Assembly (NCBI GenBank): GCA_024114885.1
Contig: CP099424.1
Coordinates: forward strand, 558,001 to 622,000
From: Septoria linicola
Lineage: Eukaryota > Ascomycota > Dothideomycetes > Mycosphaerellales > Mycosphaerellaceae
Direction: 5' to 3'
Length of the DNA: 64,000 nt
Positions 1 through 11,091 of the stretch are shown piece after piece. The position numbers and the translations under genes were made by a program. The first letter of the stretch is position 1. Every line of letters begins with the position of its first letter. The notes under the pieces were generated by a model. The model was not told the origin of the DNA. It saw only the letters and a list, made by a program, of their open reading frames with translations, and searched no databases.

Positions 1-703
1 AGAACCCAAGCTGTGAGAAGGTGGATGTCGTGAGGAAGGCGGTGAAGAGTGGGTATAAGGCTTAGATAGAGAGGAGAGGAAGAAAGGCAGGGGAGCGGAT
101 TGCGGCCAGAAGGGAGGGCCCAGAATAAGTAGTTGAATGTTGCATTTGCGGTGCTGTAGTTGAGTAGAGAAGTCTAATGTCTTGTCTTTTGAGCATTTCC
201 AGGTCATCGGACAAAGGCATGATTGTACTACCGTTCGGTCAGCTGTAGCTGAACGAGCAAATGCATGTGGTTGCTCCTCTGGGACAGAGCCTCCAGGACA
301 TCACCAAGTGCGTCCATTGGAGCCGTCAGGCCCGCGCGCAGGTGCAAGGGATGTGGTTGTTTGCGCTCGATTCACAAAGTGTGAGCGCACATCTCACTTT
401 CACTTCAGCAGCCATGCACCAGCCGGCGAGATCCAGTCCTAGTCATTGCTGCAAAAATTCGAGTCGAGTTGCAGTGTTGCTGTCCCGCAAGAGCCGCAAG
501 GGCCAGAAAGCGGCTACAGTCACAACATCTCTCTCGTTCAAGAAGCTACAAACAAGTCTCACTGGCAAGAATCGCTCAATCACGCCGGCCAATGCACCTC
601 CCTCGTAGGCAGGTTCAAACCGCTCCATCAACGCCATGCTACACAATTCGCCACACAATAGACGATAAATACGAGAACGCTCGTGCGAGCTGCAACTTCT
701 ATC
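1..703. other. Intergenic / 3' flank, no supported gene
   Basis: Several short overlapping reading frames occur here on both strands, but none has a recognisable domain, signal peptide or clear splice structure. The right part is the 3' flank of the minus-strand peptidase that ends at 704. The far left may be the flank of a gene outside the window. I see nothing that can be named. Confidence 0.5.
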
Positions 704-3484
704 TTACTCCTTCATCATCTTCTTTCCTCTGTCTTCCAATTGTGCAGTCGCATGCCTCAAGATGCCCGCAGCCTTCTCGACTTGTTCCTGCGCGAGATTC
801 CAGTCGCCCACGTCTAGAGCGTCTCGTACGGCAGGGAAGTATGCCTCATCGTATCCGCTCCAGGCTTGTGGGCCGAAGATGATGTGCTTGAATTGCTCAC
901 GTCCGGGTACGCCATGCTGTGCTTTATCAAGTGGTGAACTGGGCACATCGAGGAGATCTGTCTCGAATCTTGACAAGGCATCGTTGTAGGCTAGTCGCCG
1001 TATCGCGTAGTTCGTGCTTTCCAAGCCACCAGTGCCTAGAACTTTGGTTGTCCAAAGATCATCGAATTTGTGGAATTCTTCTGCGACTTCTTTCAGATGT
1101 TGAGCTGCTTCCTTCAATGCCTTGATGTCGAAGCCAGCCTCAGACAGACTGCTTGCTTTGCCGTCGCGTTTCGTGCCTAGCTTCTTGAACTGTGACGAAG
1201 CATAACTCTGCAAAGTGTCGAGATATGGTCCTTCCAGAGCATCTGCGTAGCTGCGCAGGTCAAATGGCAAGACTGGACGATCAGCGACCTCCAGGATAAG
1301 CAGCGCCCAAACTTGTGCTAGAGTCTTGTGCCAGCCAAAGTCGGGATCGCCAAACTTCTTCATCCAATCAAAAGTTTCGTAGCAGGAGTGATATGGAAAG
1401 CCATACTCAGCACCCTCGAAGCCAAAGTCAATGGAAGAAGTGCCTGCCATGTCTTGGAATGCAACGTAGTCACTCCCTGCTCCAAGACCTTCTAGCTTCG
1501 ACTTCTTGTCGTCCCAGATCTGTCGCAGAGATGCTTCCCCAGTCGGGATGCCCACCCTGTCGAGCACATGAAGCAAGCTGCGCTGCCACATTGGTGATCC
1601 AGCAGCTCGGAAGACGGGATTCGGCCCGTATACGCCAACGTCCACGTTCAGGTAAGCAACTGCGTTTTCGCGAAGTTCCTCCATGTTGTCCTCGACGTAC
1701 TCCGTGCTGCCGACCAGATTGTACTCTTCCGCATCCCAGCTAACGAATTCAATGGATCGTAGAGGTCGCCAACCAAGCTTTCGCAGTGCACCGAATATCC
1801 TAACCATTTCCATGAGCACAGCACTTCCACTGCCAGGGTCAACAGATCCGAAGCACCAAGAGTCGCGGTGGTTGCCAACGATGATCTTTTTCTCCGGTTG
1901 TTCTAGACCTTTGATCAAGCCGTGCAGGTTCCAGATCTGCTGCTTATCGTTCTCGTCGTTGTGGTTTTTGAGATTTACGACTGGCGCGTCTGGGGACACA
2001 GAAGGTGATGCGCCAGAATACCAATGTTTTGACAAGCCCTTGTCACCGCCGATCCAGTCTTTAGGCACCTTGACACCATGTCCAGAAAGCGATTCCAGCA
2101 AGACTTTAGCGTCTCGCCAGGACAGCGGTAACGAAGGGATATTGACAAGTCCAGGGTTGTTCTCCTTATCGTGCACTTTGGCGTCCTTGGTACTGGCATA
2201 GCCAGGCGTGAGTGGATCACCCGCTACCCAGCTCATCAAGCTCACACCTCCTCGTTGCAGACTGTCGTCCGATCTCCAGGGTCCATCCGGCCACACAGGT
2301 CCCTTTGCAGAGCCATCTTCTGCGGGATCCGAGTATATCAGTGCTCCAACGCAACCAGCATCTTCTGCAGCCTTGATCTTGAGTGCTCGATCGCCCTGCG
2401 TACTATAATACCGCATGAGTGCAATGCTGCCGTTCAGCTCGACAGCTTGCTCCCGCAACCATGCGAAATCTTCTCTGTCGCCACCATTGGCGTACACGAG
2501 GTGTCCTTCTGCAAGCCCATTCTTGCTGTGTCCATGCCACGCCCACGTCTGCTGCTTCACCGGATCCGCTCTCTCTTCTTCCAGCTTCGCTGTCCACTTC
2601 TTGCTTTCTGGTGCCACAATCTTGACGCTTCTTCCATCTTGTGTCGGATAGTTCAGGTAGACGTAGTAGCTCTTCAGCGAGACATCGTCTAAGTGGCCCT
2701 CCTCTGCCCACTTCTCACGCTGCCACTCTGCCATGTATAGATCTCCCTCAGTGCCTGCCACATGATCGTAGCCCGTGATGTGATAGAGGTATTCCTCAAT
2801 TCGCTCCGCATCCACGTGGTCCTGCACGTACACGCGCACCGACTCTGGGTCAAATCGAGCTCCCATGTATCGTCCATTCTTGGGAAATATGTCAAAGATG
2901 AAGAGGGCATAAATGAGTATGGCAATCGATAGCAAGCCACATAACCGTGCTGCTGTGCCTGCGCCCATGCGATATTGCTCAGGAATGGTAGGAAGTGGTC
3001 GATAGAGCCACGCCATGCGCTGTGGCGGCTCTGCTGGGGTATCGCTTGCGGTGTCCGCGTGTGATTGTACAGGGGTATATAACGAACGGAATGAAGGAAT
3101 CCGAATGGAAGAGAGAGTGGCGCCCAGGTTGGACAGCTGTTGGGTGAATTTGGATCGTATGCGTGCTCGATGGTATAAGCCCGCTCTCCTGGAGTCCGGA
3201 TCGGGCGTGGAAGGGTCAAGGTAGTCGAGTTCCTCCACTCGTCGTCGATCGTCATCGTCGCCGTTCACTTCGGGCAGGCGCAGGTCGCTGTCTTCGCTCG
3301 ATCGTGGCGATTCTGCTGTCGGAGGTTGATATGCGCTCGGCCTCGACCGTCCATCTTGGCCCAGCAGTCCCTCGCGTTCTGCTTCTCGGAAGTTCTGCGA
3401 CGAGCTTGGTCGATTGATGGCATCTTCGTAGGAAGGAATGGGCACGTGTGCATAGCGAAGGGATGTATCGTCGTCGTCGGCCAT
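704..3484 (-). CDS. GCPII/Vps70-like M28 metallopeptidase family membrane protein
   Basis: Single-exon gene, 926 aa, from an ATG. It is a type II membrane protein: a long hydrophilic cytosolic N-terminus with a PSYEDA segment near residue 18 (resembling Rsp5-binding P-x-Y sites of yeast Tre1/Tre2), one membrane segment at about 180-199, then a luminal part with PA and M28 peptidase domains and a transferrin-receptor-like dimerisation domain at the end. The di-zinc ligand pattern of glutamate carboxypeptidase II looks preserved: NHRDSW, DPGSGS, DAEEYN, NVDVGVYG and FPYHSCYETFDW. The closest known relatives are Vps70, Tre1 and Tre2 (vacuolar/endosomal sorting). Catalytic competence is plausible from the ligands; the substrate is unknown. 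Confidence 0.88.
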   Translation of the reverse strand: MADDDDTSLRYAHVPIPSYEDAINRPSSSQNFREAEREGLLGQDGRSRPSAYQPPTAESPRSSEDSDLRLPEVNGDDDDRRRVEELDYLDPSTPDPDSRRAGLYHRARIRSKFTQQLSNLGATLSSIRIPSFRSLYTPVQSHADTASDTPAEPPQRMAWLYRPLPTIPEQYRMGAGTAARLCGLLSIAILIYALFIFDIFPKNGRYMGARFDPESVRVYVQDHVDAERIEEYLYHITGYDHVAGTEGDLYMAEWQREKWAEEGHLDDVSLKSYYVYLNYPTQDGRSVKIVAPESKKWTAKLEEERADPVKQQTWAWHGHSKNGLAEGHLVYANGGDREDFAWLREQAVELNGSIALMRYYSTQGDRALKIKAAEDAGCVGALIYSDPAEDGSAKGPVWPDGPWRSDDSLQRGGVSLMSWVAGDPLTPGYASTKDAKVHDKENNPGLVNIPSLPLSWRDAKVLLESLSGHGVKVPKDWIGGDKGLSKHWYSGASPSVSPDAPVVNLKNHNDENDKQQIWNLHGLIKGLEQPEKKIIVGNHRDSWCFGSVDPGSGSAVLMEMVRIFGALRKLGWRPLRSIEFVSWDAEEYNLVGSTEYVEDNMEELRENAVAYLNVDVGVYGPNPVFRAAGSPMWQRSLLHVLDRVGIPTGEASLRQIWDDKKSKLEGLGAGSDYVAFQDMAGTSSIDFGFEGAEYGFPYHSCYETFDWMKKFGDPDFGWHKTLAQVWALLILEVADRPVLPFDLRSYADALEGPYLDTLQSYASSQFKKLGTKRDGKASSLSEAGFDIKALKEAAQHLKEVAEEFHKFDDLWTTKVLGTGGLESTNYAIRRLAYNDALSRFETDLLDVPSSPLDKAQHGVPGREQFKHIIFGPQAWSGYDEAYFPAVRDALDVGDWNLAQEQVEKAAGILRHATAQLEDRGKKMMKE

Positions 3485-4865
3485 GATGGGCCAGAAGGCG
3501 TGAGCATGCGCCGCTCAGGGCTGATTAGGATGGACTGTGGTTCAGTGGCCGCTCGGTATTAACCCGTCATGATGGATGATCCGAATCCGCCAAATCGAAC
3601 CCCTAGACAGCAAGTCCAAGAGAATGGTTAGAGAATTGCAATCTGCTGCCAATCTGCCGACACGTCGTCAGCTTTCCACCTTCGGGAAGCCGTCCCCCGT
3701 CTCGGCAGCAGTCGTCTTGTGAAGAAGAGGCTTGGCAACAATCACTTCCTCACTGCGCGCACAGCGCGTCTCTCCTGAGTCCCGACGCGTGCCTCGTGCG
3801 ACATCAAGCCTCAATCTGCCATGTCCAATGCTGCTCGATGATGCTAACATTGAGTCCAATGGCCTTGCAAATTCAATGTCTGGATATCACTAACTAGTGG
3901 TCTACATGCCGAACACCCACTCATAACATCTACCATGAGCGGCATCAGCAGCCTTGGGCTTCGCTCCTCCATAGCATGCTAGGCTTCTGCGAGCGGCCAA
4001 ATACACCACATTTGATCTCCATAAGTAGGGTTACGGTTCTTGATGCGAACACAAGCTGCATCATCACCAACGTTCAATCCCGACCGCCTACTGATTACCA
4101 ATACTCACATAGTAATGCATAGGTGCTTCGTACAAGCAGGAGACCATTATGTCTTTGCTCATCGAGTGATGGACAGTATCCGGGCCCAGCATACGCCATT
4201 GTCTTTCAAGCGCAGTCCTCCAGCGAGGTGTCTTCTGATGACTTCGGTTCCCGAGTCTAGCGGGAGCAAAACGCCTATGAACTTCACTCCACTGCGATCT
4301 TGTGCGGCAGTCGGGAACAAGTCCAACCTAGAAGGCGTCTTGAGCAGTACATCCTACGTGTTGTCGCAATGACCCATAACCTGTCCGCGCCTTCATCTCT
4401 TTCCTCCGGATCTTGTGCGGAGGCCCGACTCATTCGCGCTTGCCATGCATGGCGCAGCGCTTGAGTTAGACAGCCAAGCGGAAGACTACGTGGGAGAACA
4501 ACACGATCTGTCGGCAAAGTCTTCAACATTATCACTGTGCTCACGGTCTATGGCGTCCGAGCAGCGGACGCCGTTTCACGCAGAAACTCGGTACGAGTAC
4601 GAGGTTCTTGGCATTCAGCGGCAAGATCATAAACTACACTCACACACTAGGACTTTTCTTCGCTGACGTGATGAATCTCCGAATGCACTAGTGTCGTCTG
4701 ACAAGACGTCCCTAAGCATTGGCAGACACCGACGAAATGGAAGTAGGGGAAAGAAGCCTCCCTAGCTCGTATATTAAATAGATGGAAGATCTTTGACACC
4801 AGAGCCATGTTTGACATCTCTGTTCCTCAATTCACACATCGATTCTCAACATCGTGGGCTCCGAC
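3485..4865. other. 1.4 kb intergenic region
   Basis: This lies between the divergent peptidase (5' end at 3484) and the secreted hydrolase (ATG at 4866), so it should hold both promoters. An AT-rich stretch around 4770-4783 lies about 90 bp upstream of the hydrolase start and could serve as its core promoter. Short reading frames are present but none has coding signatures I can support. Confidence 0.45.
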
Positions 4866-6637
4866 ATGAGGTAAGTCGAATACATAGTGTTTCAAGCACT
4901 CAGGAAACAGCCAACTGAGCAATTCGCAGGGTCCACATTGCTTCGACAGCCCTTATATGGGCCTTGAGCGCATCCGCACAAGAAACAGCTGTCGAATGCA
5001 TTACAAAGGGCCAAGCCGTCATCGTCACAGCAGACTGCATTGATCCTGAGTATACTCTCCCAGTCTTCACGAGCAATACAGATGAACGTCATCCAGTCCC
5101 TCATCACAAGATTTCTGGCTATTTCAACAGCACTGAGATCGACTTCTCAATTTACCTCACTCCCAAGTCGCAGTGGCAAGGCCGCTTCTTCCAGCTCGTG
5201 TACCCGTCCCAGACTGCCGATGCTGAAGACCATGCAATTTTGTTTGGCGTGGACAGCGGTGGCTTCACAGTCCAGGCCTCCGGATCTCAAGGATACCGCG
5301 CAGACGCCGCAGTGGCGAAGCTAGCACGTAGCATTGCCCAGGATTACTACAATGTGTCATCGGCCGACATCTACGGCTACATCTATGGTGGAAGTGGCGG
5401 CTCTCTTCATGCCATTGGTGCCGCTGAAAACACGTTCGGAGTATGGAATGGATGCGTTGCTCTTGTCCAGGCGACGCCAATGTCCATCCCTTATAATTGG
5501 CTCCTGCGAGCCTTTGGAGGTTTCGTGTTTGGCAGTCAATCCGCAAACGTCATTGACGCATCCCAGCCTGGTAGTACTGTTGAGCTCGATTCGGTCTTGA
5601 GCGGCCTTGAGCGGGCCGTCTTCGAGGAAGTGACAGCACTTGGTGTTCCAGTGAAAGGATGGGAGGACTGGGATGCCATAGTCGGGAATCGTACTCAACT
5701 ATTCCAGACCATCAAGGATATCACGATTCCCATGATTCAAGGTATAGATCCTACATATGCCGATGATTTTTGGACCAAAGACGGTTATGCTGGCGCTGAG
5801 CATTCTGCGCTAGGAGAGATGTTCCGTGCCGCTCTCGTGGAGTTCAACAGCACGATTGAAACATCGACTGCAGGCGAAAATGGTCTGACAACAGAATTTA
5901 CCTTGAAGCATGTACCGAATCAAGTCAAGGACATCGTTGGTCTTGGCTTCTCAGTCATGGTGAATGACACAAGTCAACATTTCTCAGGCCATATGGATGC
6001 CGAGACTGGCACTGCGTACATCCTCGCTGGTGCCGCAAACGAGACGCTTCAAGCCCTCGTACCAGGCGCACGCATCACAGTCGACAACAGATGGTATCTC
6101 GCAGCACACACGTTCTATCGCCACCAGGTTCCCTCGAACGACAGCGGTTTCTATGCCTTCGACTATCTGCGAAACAACACTGATGGCGAGCCTCTCTACC
6201 CGCAGCGAAGCATGGTAATTGGTCCAGTCATCTCCCAAATAGCCTCAGGCGGTGCAGTCCACACAGGCAACATCACCATGAAAACAATTGTCATGGACAA
6301 TCTGCTCGACTTTGACGCCTTTCCATGGCATGCAGACTGGTATGCCAAGCAAGTTGCCAGGAAGAACAAGGAAGAAGACTTCCGCCTGTACTTCAGCGAC
6401 AACGCGGATCACGATATGCATCGACTCAGCGCGCCATTGACGAGGCGCGTGGTAGATTGGACTGTACTGTACGATCAACATCTGCGCGATCTAAGCGCTT
6501 GGGTTGAAGATGGCATATCTCCACCCGCTCCGAGCAATTATACTGTCGTAAATGGGCAAGTTCAAGTTCCTTGTACTGCTTCTGAACGGAAAGGTGTCCA
6601 ACCGGTAGTGGACCTTGTCCTCCTAAACCGTGGCTGA
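4866..6637 (+). CDS. Secreted alpha/beta-hydrolase, C-terminal domain cut off by in-frame TGA
   Basis: Two exons: 4866-4870 and 4930-6637, with a GTAAGT donor and GCAG acceptor. The five-nucleotide first exon matters because it supplies the real ATG. The joined start reads MRVHIASTALIWALSASAQ, a good signal peptide; the product is 570 aa. A nucleophile elbow YGGSGGS lies in the first third, and DNLLDFD and DNADHD are candidate acid and His positions late in the protein. Many N-x-S/T sites fit secretion. I do not recognise the substrate class. The frame stops at TGA 6635-6637 but stays open for 98 further codons with protein-like sequence (listed separately), so this may be a truncated or decaying gene. 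Confidence 0.75.
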
Positions 6638-6934
6638 ACGACAAAGCGCGCAGAAGTCAGGGCTGGAGAACCTGTCGATCTACACGTCAACGTCCAAGTG
6701 CCTCCCGGAGTGGGCCAGATCGTCGCGCTGGAATGGGACGCCTTCGGGAAAGGCGAGTACGTTAAGAAGGATATTGAAGTTGGGGTTGCGCTGGACGTGA
6801 AGTTTTCGCATGTATACGATCAGCCCGGTGTCTATTTCGCCGGCGTGCGAGCCGCATCACATCGCCAGGGAGATACAACGACTGACATTGCTCTTGCCTG
6901 GAATCTCGACCGCGTTCGAGTCATCGTAACCTGA
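6638..6934 (+). pseudogene. Detached C-terminal PKD-like domain of the hydrolase
   Basis: This is the direct in-frame continuation of the secreted hydrolase after its TGA: 98 sense codons without another stop, ending at TGA 6932-6934. The translation has a beta-sandwich look typical of PKD-like domains: AGEPVDLHVNVQVPPG, then ALEWDAFGKGEY, then FSHVYDQPGVYFAGVRA. No intron with acceptable GT, branch and AG sites clearly removes the stop; a GTAGTG donor near 6605 is possible but lacks a good branch point. Options are a recent nonsense mutation, stop readthrough, a cryptic intron or a sequence error. Confidence 0.6.
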
Positions 6935-7483
6935 CCTCCCAGGTCGAGGAAGAGCAGCAATGCCTTGGGTCATCGTAGCTCCTGCTACCTTTAAATGATA
7001 GTAGTCACTCAGAGCTAGCAGCTCGGTCCAAACTCCATTGAGCTCATCAATCACAATACAAGCCGCAAGAGCACGACGTTATTCAAACATGCCTTCCGAT
7101 GACACAGTGTGGTCTCAGTCAGATCTGCAATCGACGTGACGGAACAGAGGATAGCTTTTGTAGACAGCTTCTTCTCAAGGGCCTCATTCGAGCCATTTTC
7201 AGGACTTTTCCCCCACCCCAGACCAGGAGTTGCTGTCCGTGGTGATTGCGCTTCGTCAAAGACTCTCATCTTCGGCTGGTGCATCTCGCTCGCTGGATAC
7301 GTATAGTTCCCAATCGCTCCTGACTTTTGGCAGATTGCAAGTCATCGCTGATGATACTAAGCTGTCGACATGCGTCGTTATGAGCCTTCGATGAACTGCT
7401 GATGTGAACGCAGCGAGAGAATATCGCTTCCCCGGACGCCTTCGCTAATATTCAAAAGTCGAACTACCACGTCGAGCATGTCT
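6935..7483. other. Intergenic, 3' flanks
   Basis: This is the space between two convergent genes (hydrolase and Ubc6-like E2). It should contain both 3' UTRs. No further gene is supported. Confidence 0.5.
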
Positions 7484-8287
7484 TCATGAGATCTCCTGCT
7501 GGTCCTTCAATAATCTTGCAGCCATGACATATGCGAACAACACTCCTCCAATCACCCAGTACTTGTTCTTTGCAAACCAACCCTGCGGCTCCTGCTCAGC
7601 CTTTGGCACCTTCACCGCAGCCTTGCCCTTCTCCTGCGCCTGACCAAGCTCGGGCGCAACATTCACATCCACCACTCTGCTCCCCGTCTGCGGATCCACA
7701 CCTTCCTTCTCCATCCATTTCCAGTTCTCCTCGTCCTCTTCCGGCCACATCTCTCTAAACCTCTTCCCTCCATCTCCCGCCTTGATTGCCCCAAATCCCG
7801 TCCTCTGATGCGCCGGCTTCCCATCCAACGTCCTTGTCGTCGATCCTCCCCCCGTGGAATTCCACCACCTCGTCCGATTCGCCAACACTTTCCGCTCCGC
7901 CTCGGTCCCTCGTATACTCCCCGTCGTCATCTCCTCACTCGTCATGAAACTCAGCACGCCCAGCAATATCGTGCTGACTTCCCATGCTGGGTTGAAGGAT
8001 TTGGGGTGGAAATCGGATATACTCAGACATAAGCGTTCACTGCATTTGAAGCGGCCAGATGGGGTATGCATGCGGATTGCGGGCGGGGCGAAAGGGTACT
8101 CGGAGGGGAAGGTGAGGGTGCCCCAGTATTGGCCATTGTGGTAGGGACTATCCGGAGGGCCGGTGAGGATGTAGTGCCATTCGAGGATGTTGGATTCGCT
8201 GGGTCGCGCGGTGATGTATTCCGGCGGCGACTTTTGGAGAGTGGCATACTCGCGCGTGAGACGCTTGTGGGCCGCTTTTGTGGCCAT
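7484..8287 (-). CDS. ubc6: Ubiquitin-conjugating enzyme E2, Ubc6/UBE2J type
   Basis: Single exon, 267 aa, starting at ATG 8287. The N-terminal UBC fold spans roughly residues 5-155. The active-site cysteine lies in ERLCLSISDFHP at about residue 87, the same place as in yeast Ubc6. The fold includes GPPDSPYHNGQYWG and the FAPP segment. A linker of about 80 residues is followed by a C-terminal tail anchor (YWVIGGVLFAYVMAARLL) that would place it in the ER membrane with the catalytic domain in the cytosol. By family it acts with Doa10-type ligases in ER-associated degradation. Confidence 0.93.
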   Translation of the reverse strand: MATKAAHKRLTREYATLQKSPPEYITARPSESNILEWHYILTGPPDSPYHNGQYWGTLTFPSEYPFAPPAIRMHTPSGRFKCSERLCLSISDFHPKSFNPAWEVSTILLGVLSFMTSEEMTTGSIRGTEAERKVLANRTRWWNSTGGGSTTRTLDGKPAHQRTGFGAIKAGDGGKRFREMWPEEDEENWKWMEKEGVDPQTGSRVVDVNVAPELGQAQEKGKAAVKVPKAEQEPQGWFAKNKYWVIGGVLFAYVMAARLLKDQQEIS

Positions 8288-9148
8288 CTTGGGAAGATGA
8301 AGTCGTTCTGTGCGTCCTCTGCTGAGTTCTTGGTCACTTGTGGTCTACGAGGGGTTTTAGGTAGATATTATAGGATATTATGCAGAGCGTCACGCGAATC
8401 GTGAAGGTGGTAATCACTTTGGAGTCGTCAAGGTTTGGGCGTGACGTGTTTGGTAGCCTCACGTCTGCTCACGTCTGCCTGATGCAGAAGTCGCGTCGAC
8501 TTCCTCTTTCACTTCCACCACATGAGTACAACATCGTATCTTCCACAACGGACTAGGTCGTGGGTATCGAGCAGTCTGCATCTCCTCGCGACCGTCGATG
8601 ACGGCATCCAATTCAAGACCAGCATCGATAGAAATGTGGTTGGCGAGTCAACTCCAGCGCGACCGGAACATTGTCAAGTCAACCTCGTGGCAGGCCAGAC
8701 GACGACGCAGACCAGTCAGCTGGGACTCGCAGGTCTTCGCAGATCATGCATACCTGTGTACCGCCTTCACCAAGGAGCGTAGTCTCTTGTCCGAGCCCAG
8801 TTTTACGTCAATGCGAGAGCATGATGGGGCTCGGTCGAGCGATCCTCAGCAACACCTATCCCCGTATGATGCGATTCATCCCCCAAAACAGTTCGATGGT
8901 ACTAGTATCGCAGGCTGCCTACGAATGTGCCTTGCATCCTTCTACGCTTATCAAGATACCAACATCGTCACCCGAGTGCTTGGCGTAGCCATGACAGCCA
9001 CGCGAGGAATGCGGGCAGTCAGAATTGACGATGCGCTGAATCATGCAAGAACAGTATAGATGACAGCTTCTGCTCCCTTTCTTTTGCATTCGAGCAAGGA
9101 TTCCGATTTCTGATCGGTAATCTTTTCTCATTATTGACCAGCACGAAC
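8288..9148. other. Divergent intergenic region
   Basis: This separates the 5' ends of the Ubc6-like gene (minus) and the Ser/Thr-rich secreted protein (plus). A 153-codon plus-strand frame at 8598-9059 has no domain, no signal peptide and biased basic composition, and I do not support it as a gene. Confidence 0.45.
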
Positions 9149-11091
9149 ATGGCCAAACTACTGCTTTCTTTTGGAGCGCTTGCTCTAGCTCAAGGTATGT
9201 TGAGATGATAAGCATCGCAGTCTAAAATGAGCCGCAAACTTCAACATGTCTTGGTCGAAGCACTTGTGAGGTGCATGGACTGGTCTGGGCTAACAACGGC
9301 GAACGATTAGTACTCGATGACCCAGCCATCACTGCTGCTCCTGAGTCAACAGAGGTAGCACTCTTCCCCAACGATCCGTCTGCTACTGGAGAGCCGTGCA
9401 ACAAAGTTGTATGCTACGACTACATCAACACATGCTCCATCCGCTACGGCGGCTGCTATCCCGCTTGTGGAAATCATGCCAGGCCCACTTACAGCGGCGC
9501 CACCTGTGAAGGAGGCAGGTTTCGATCAAGCTTCTCAAAGTCATTCGTGACAACGCAGACCAATCCATGTGGCCAGAAGTGCGACTATATTACCGATTCC
9601 TGCGGCAACACCTTCGGCCCTGGTTGCTATACAAGCTGCCCAGGAGTCGAGCCTCCAAGCTACACGATACCAAGCTGCGACGCTGTTGTTACGCCAGCGG
9701 AGACGGTTTATGTCACTCCAGTTCCCGCAGTCAAAGTCGTGCCGTTGTTCGTCCCTCTGGATGCGCTTGACAAGCGACAAGAAGATCTCACCGTGTCTAG
9801 CGACACCACGCCTGAGCTTGTTGCCACGTCGGAGGCGGTTCCTACATCTGACCTTCCTGCTACGATCACTTCAAACTTCTCACTGGATTCCACTCCTGAG
9901 CCTAGTTTGGAAGGAGCCACAACGACGGACGCTGATATTTTGACCGTAGAATCACAGACTACCGAGACGCCCACAGCTACAGACATCGAGAGCTCTGCTC
10001 CCGAAGCCACTGAAGAGTCCACGTTGTCGAGCGACGTGGAGGCGACGGCCCCAAGTAGCACAGACCTTTTGTCAACAGCTTCCGCTACTGACGAACTTTT
10101 GACTACCACCGAGGCTACACCTCCCGACACTACATCGGAGGCCGCACTGTCATACACTCCCGAGCCAATATCGGAAGGAGGCGCAACGATAGGAGCCGAC
10201 CTTTCGACCATAGAGCCGCAGAGCACTGAAGTCTCGGCTGCGACCAGTATCGATAGTTCAGCTTCCGAAATCACAGATGCCCCAGCGACTTCGAGTGACG
10301 TGGACGATGTGTCGCCGAGCAGCACCGACTTTGCATCGACAACTTCGGATGCTACAGACGATATCCAAAGCACTTCTCCAGAAACGATTGATCAAGCTGT
10401 GGCTTCGACTACTGAGCAGACGGCTTCTATCAGCGACATCGAGTTTGTATCGGCTACTTCTAGTGCTGCTGAATCGCCAACTGCCATCGAGGAGTCTCTC
10501 TCTGCTTCGCAAGAGACCACCAGCAGTGCCAGCATAACCGAGACTAGCACGCCATTCCCGGCTGCTACAGACAACAACGGCCTTGATACCGCACCCAGCA
10601 CAGCTGCCGACAGTACCGCGCTTAAGTCTCCCTCGCCCACCGTGTCAGAGAGCACTGGCGACAATGTCAGCACTGCGGTCAGCTCTGACCCTCCTGTGAC
10701 TCTCTGGACCCCGGAACCCATCCCCGATGGCGGTGCGACCATTGGGGCTGACCTGCCAACCATTGCGCCCACTGTCTATGAGTATACTCCAACGGCGGAC
10801 ATCATGGATCCTCCTCAAGAGACTGAGGATAGCCAAGCTCCTGTAGCTAGTGCAGATGATTTCCCGGCAACAGATACAGAGACATCAACATCCTCTGTCG
10901 ATGGTAAGACATCCAACCCTGCTCTGACCCCCTCTGAATTTGTGACCATATCTGACATCGCAACAGAAGCTACGCCTAGTGCGTCGGAAACTCTACAAGC
11001 GACTGGCATCGCCATTTCGCTGATACCGTGGGTCATCGAAGATCCTGATGTCTGGTCCAAATTCAAGAGATGGATCCCTGCACGCTTTTGA
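9149..11091 (+). CDS. Secreted Ser/Thr-rich repeat protein with Cys-rich N-terminal domain
   Basis: Two exons, 9149-9194 and 9311-11091 (GTATGT donor, CTAAC branch at 9290, TTAG acceptor); 608 aa. Exon 1 encodes the signal peptide MAKLLLSFGALALAQ. After removal of the signal, about 100 residues carry some 14 cysteines (for example PCNKVVCYDY, CYPACGN, CGQKCDYITDSCGN, CYTSCPG). A KR dipeptide (LDKRQED) follows and could be a Kex2 site. The rest is Ser/Thr/Ala/Glu-rich and probably O-glycosylated, with degenerate repeats around a TPEPI-x-x-GGATIGADL core. No GPI signal is evident. Function unknown; a cell-surface or secreted role is inferred. Confidence 0.75.
9883..10790 (+). repeat. Intragenic degenerate repeats in the Ser/Thr-rich protein
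   Basis: Three repeat starts can be read in the protein: STPEPSLEGATTTDADILTV (from about 9886), YTPEPISEGGATIGADLSTI (from about 10153) and WTPEPIPDGGATIGADLPTI (from about 10705). The first two extend for about 80 codons with matching order (a TES/SSAPE block, then SDVEATAPSSTDLLST versus SDVDDVSPSSTDFAST). The third is shorter. Spacing of the first two is about 267 bp. Confidence 0.7.

Noticed and set aside
8598..9059. 153-codon plus-strand frame in the promoter of the Ser/Thr-rich gene
   Set aside because: No domain, signal peptide or supporting splice structure; frame length is compatible with chance.
9708..10373. 221-codon minus-strand Ser/Val-rich frame
   Set aside because: Mirror of the Ser/Thr-rich repeats on the plus strand.
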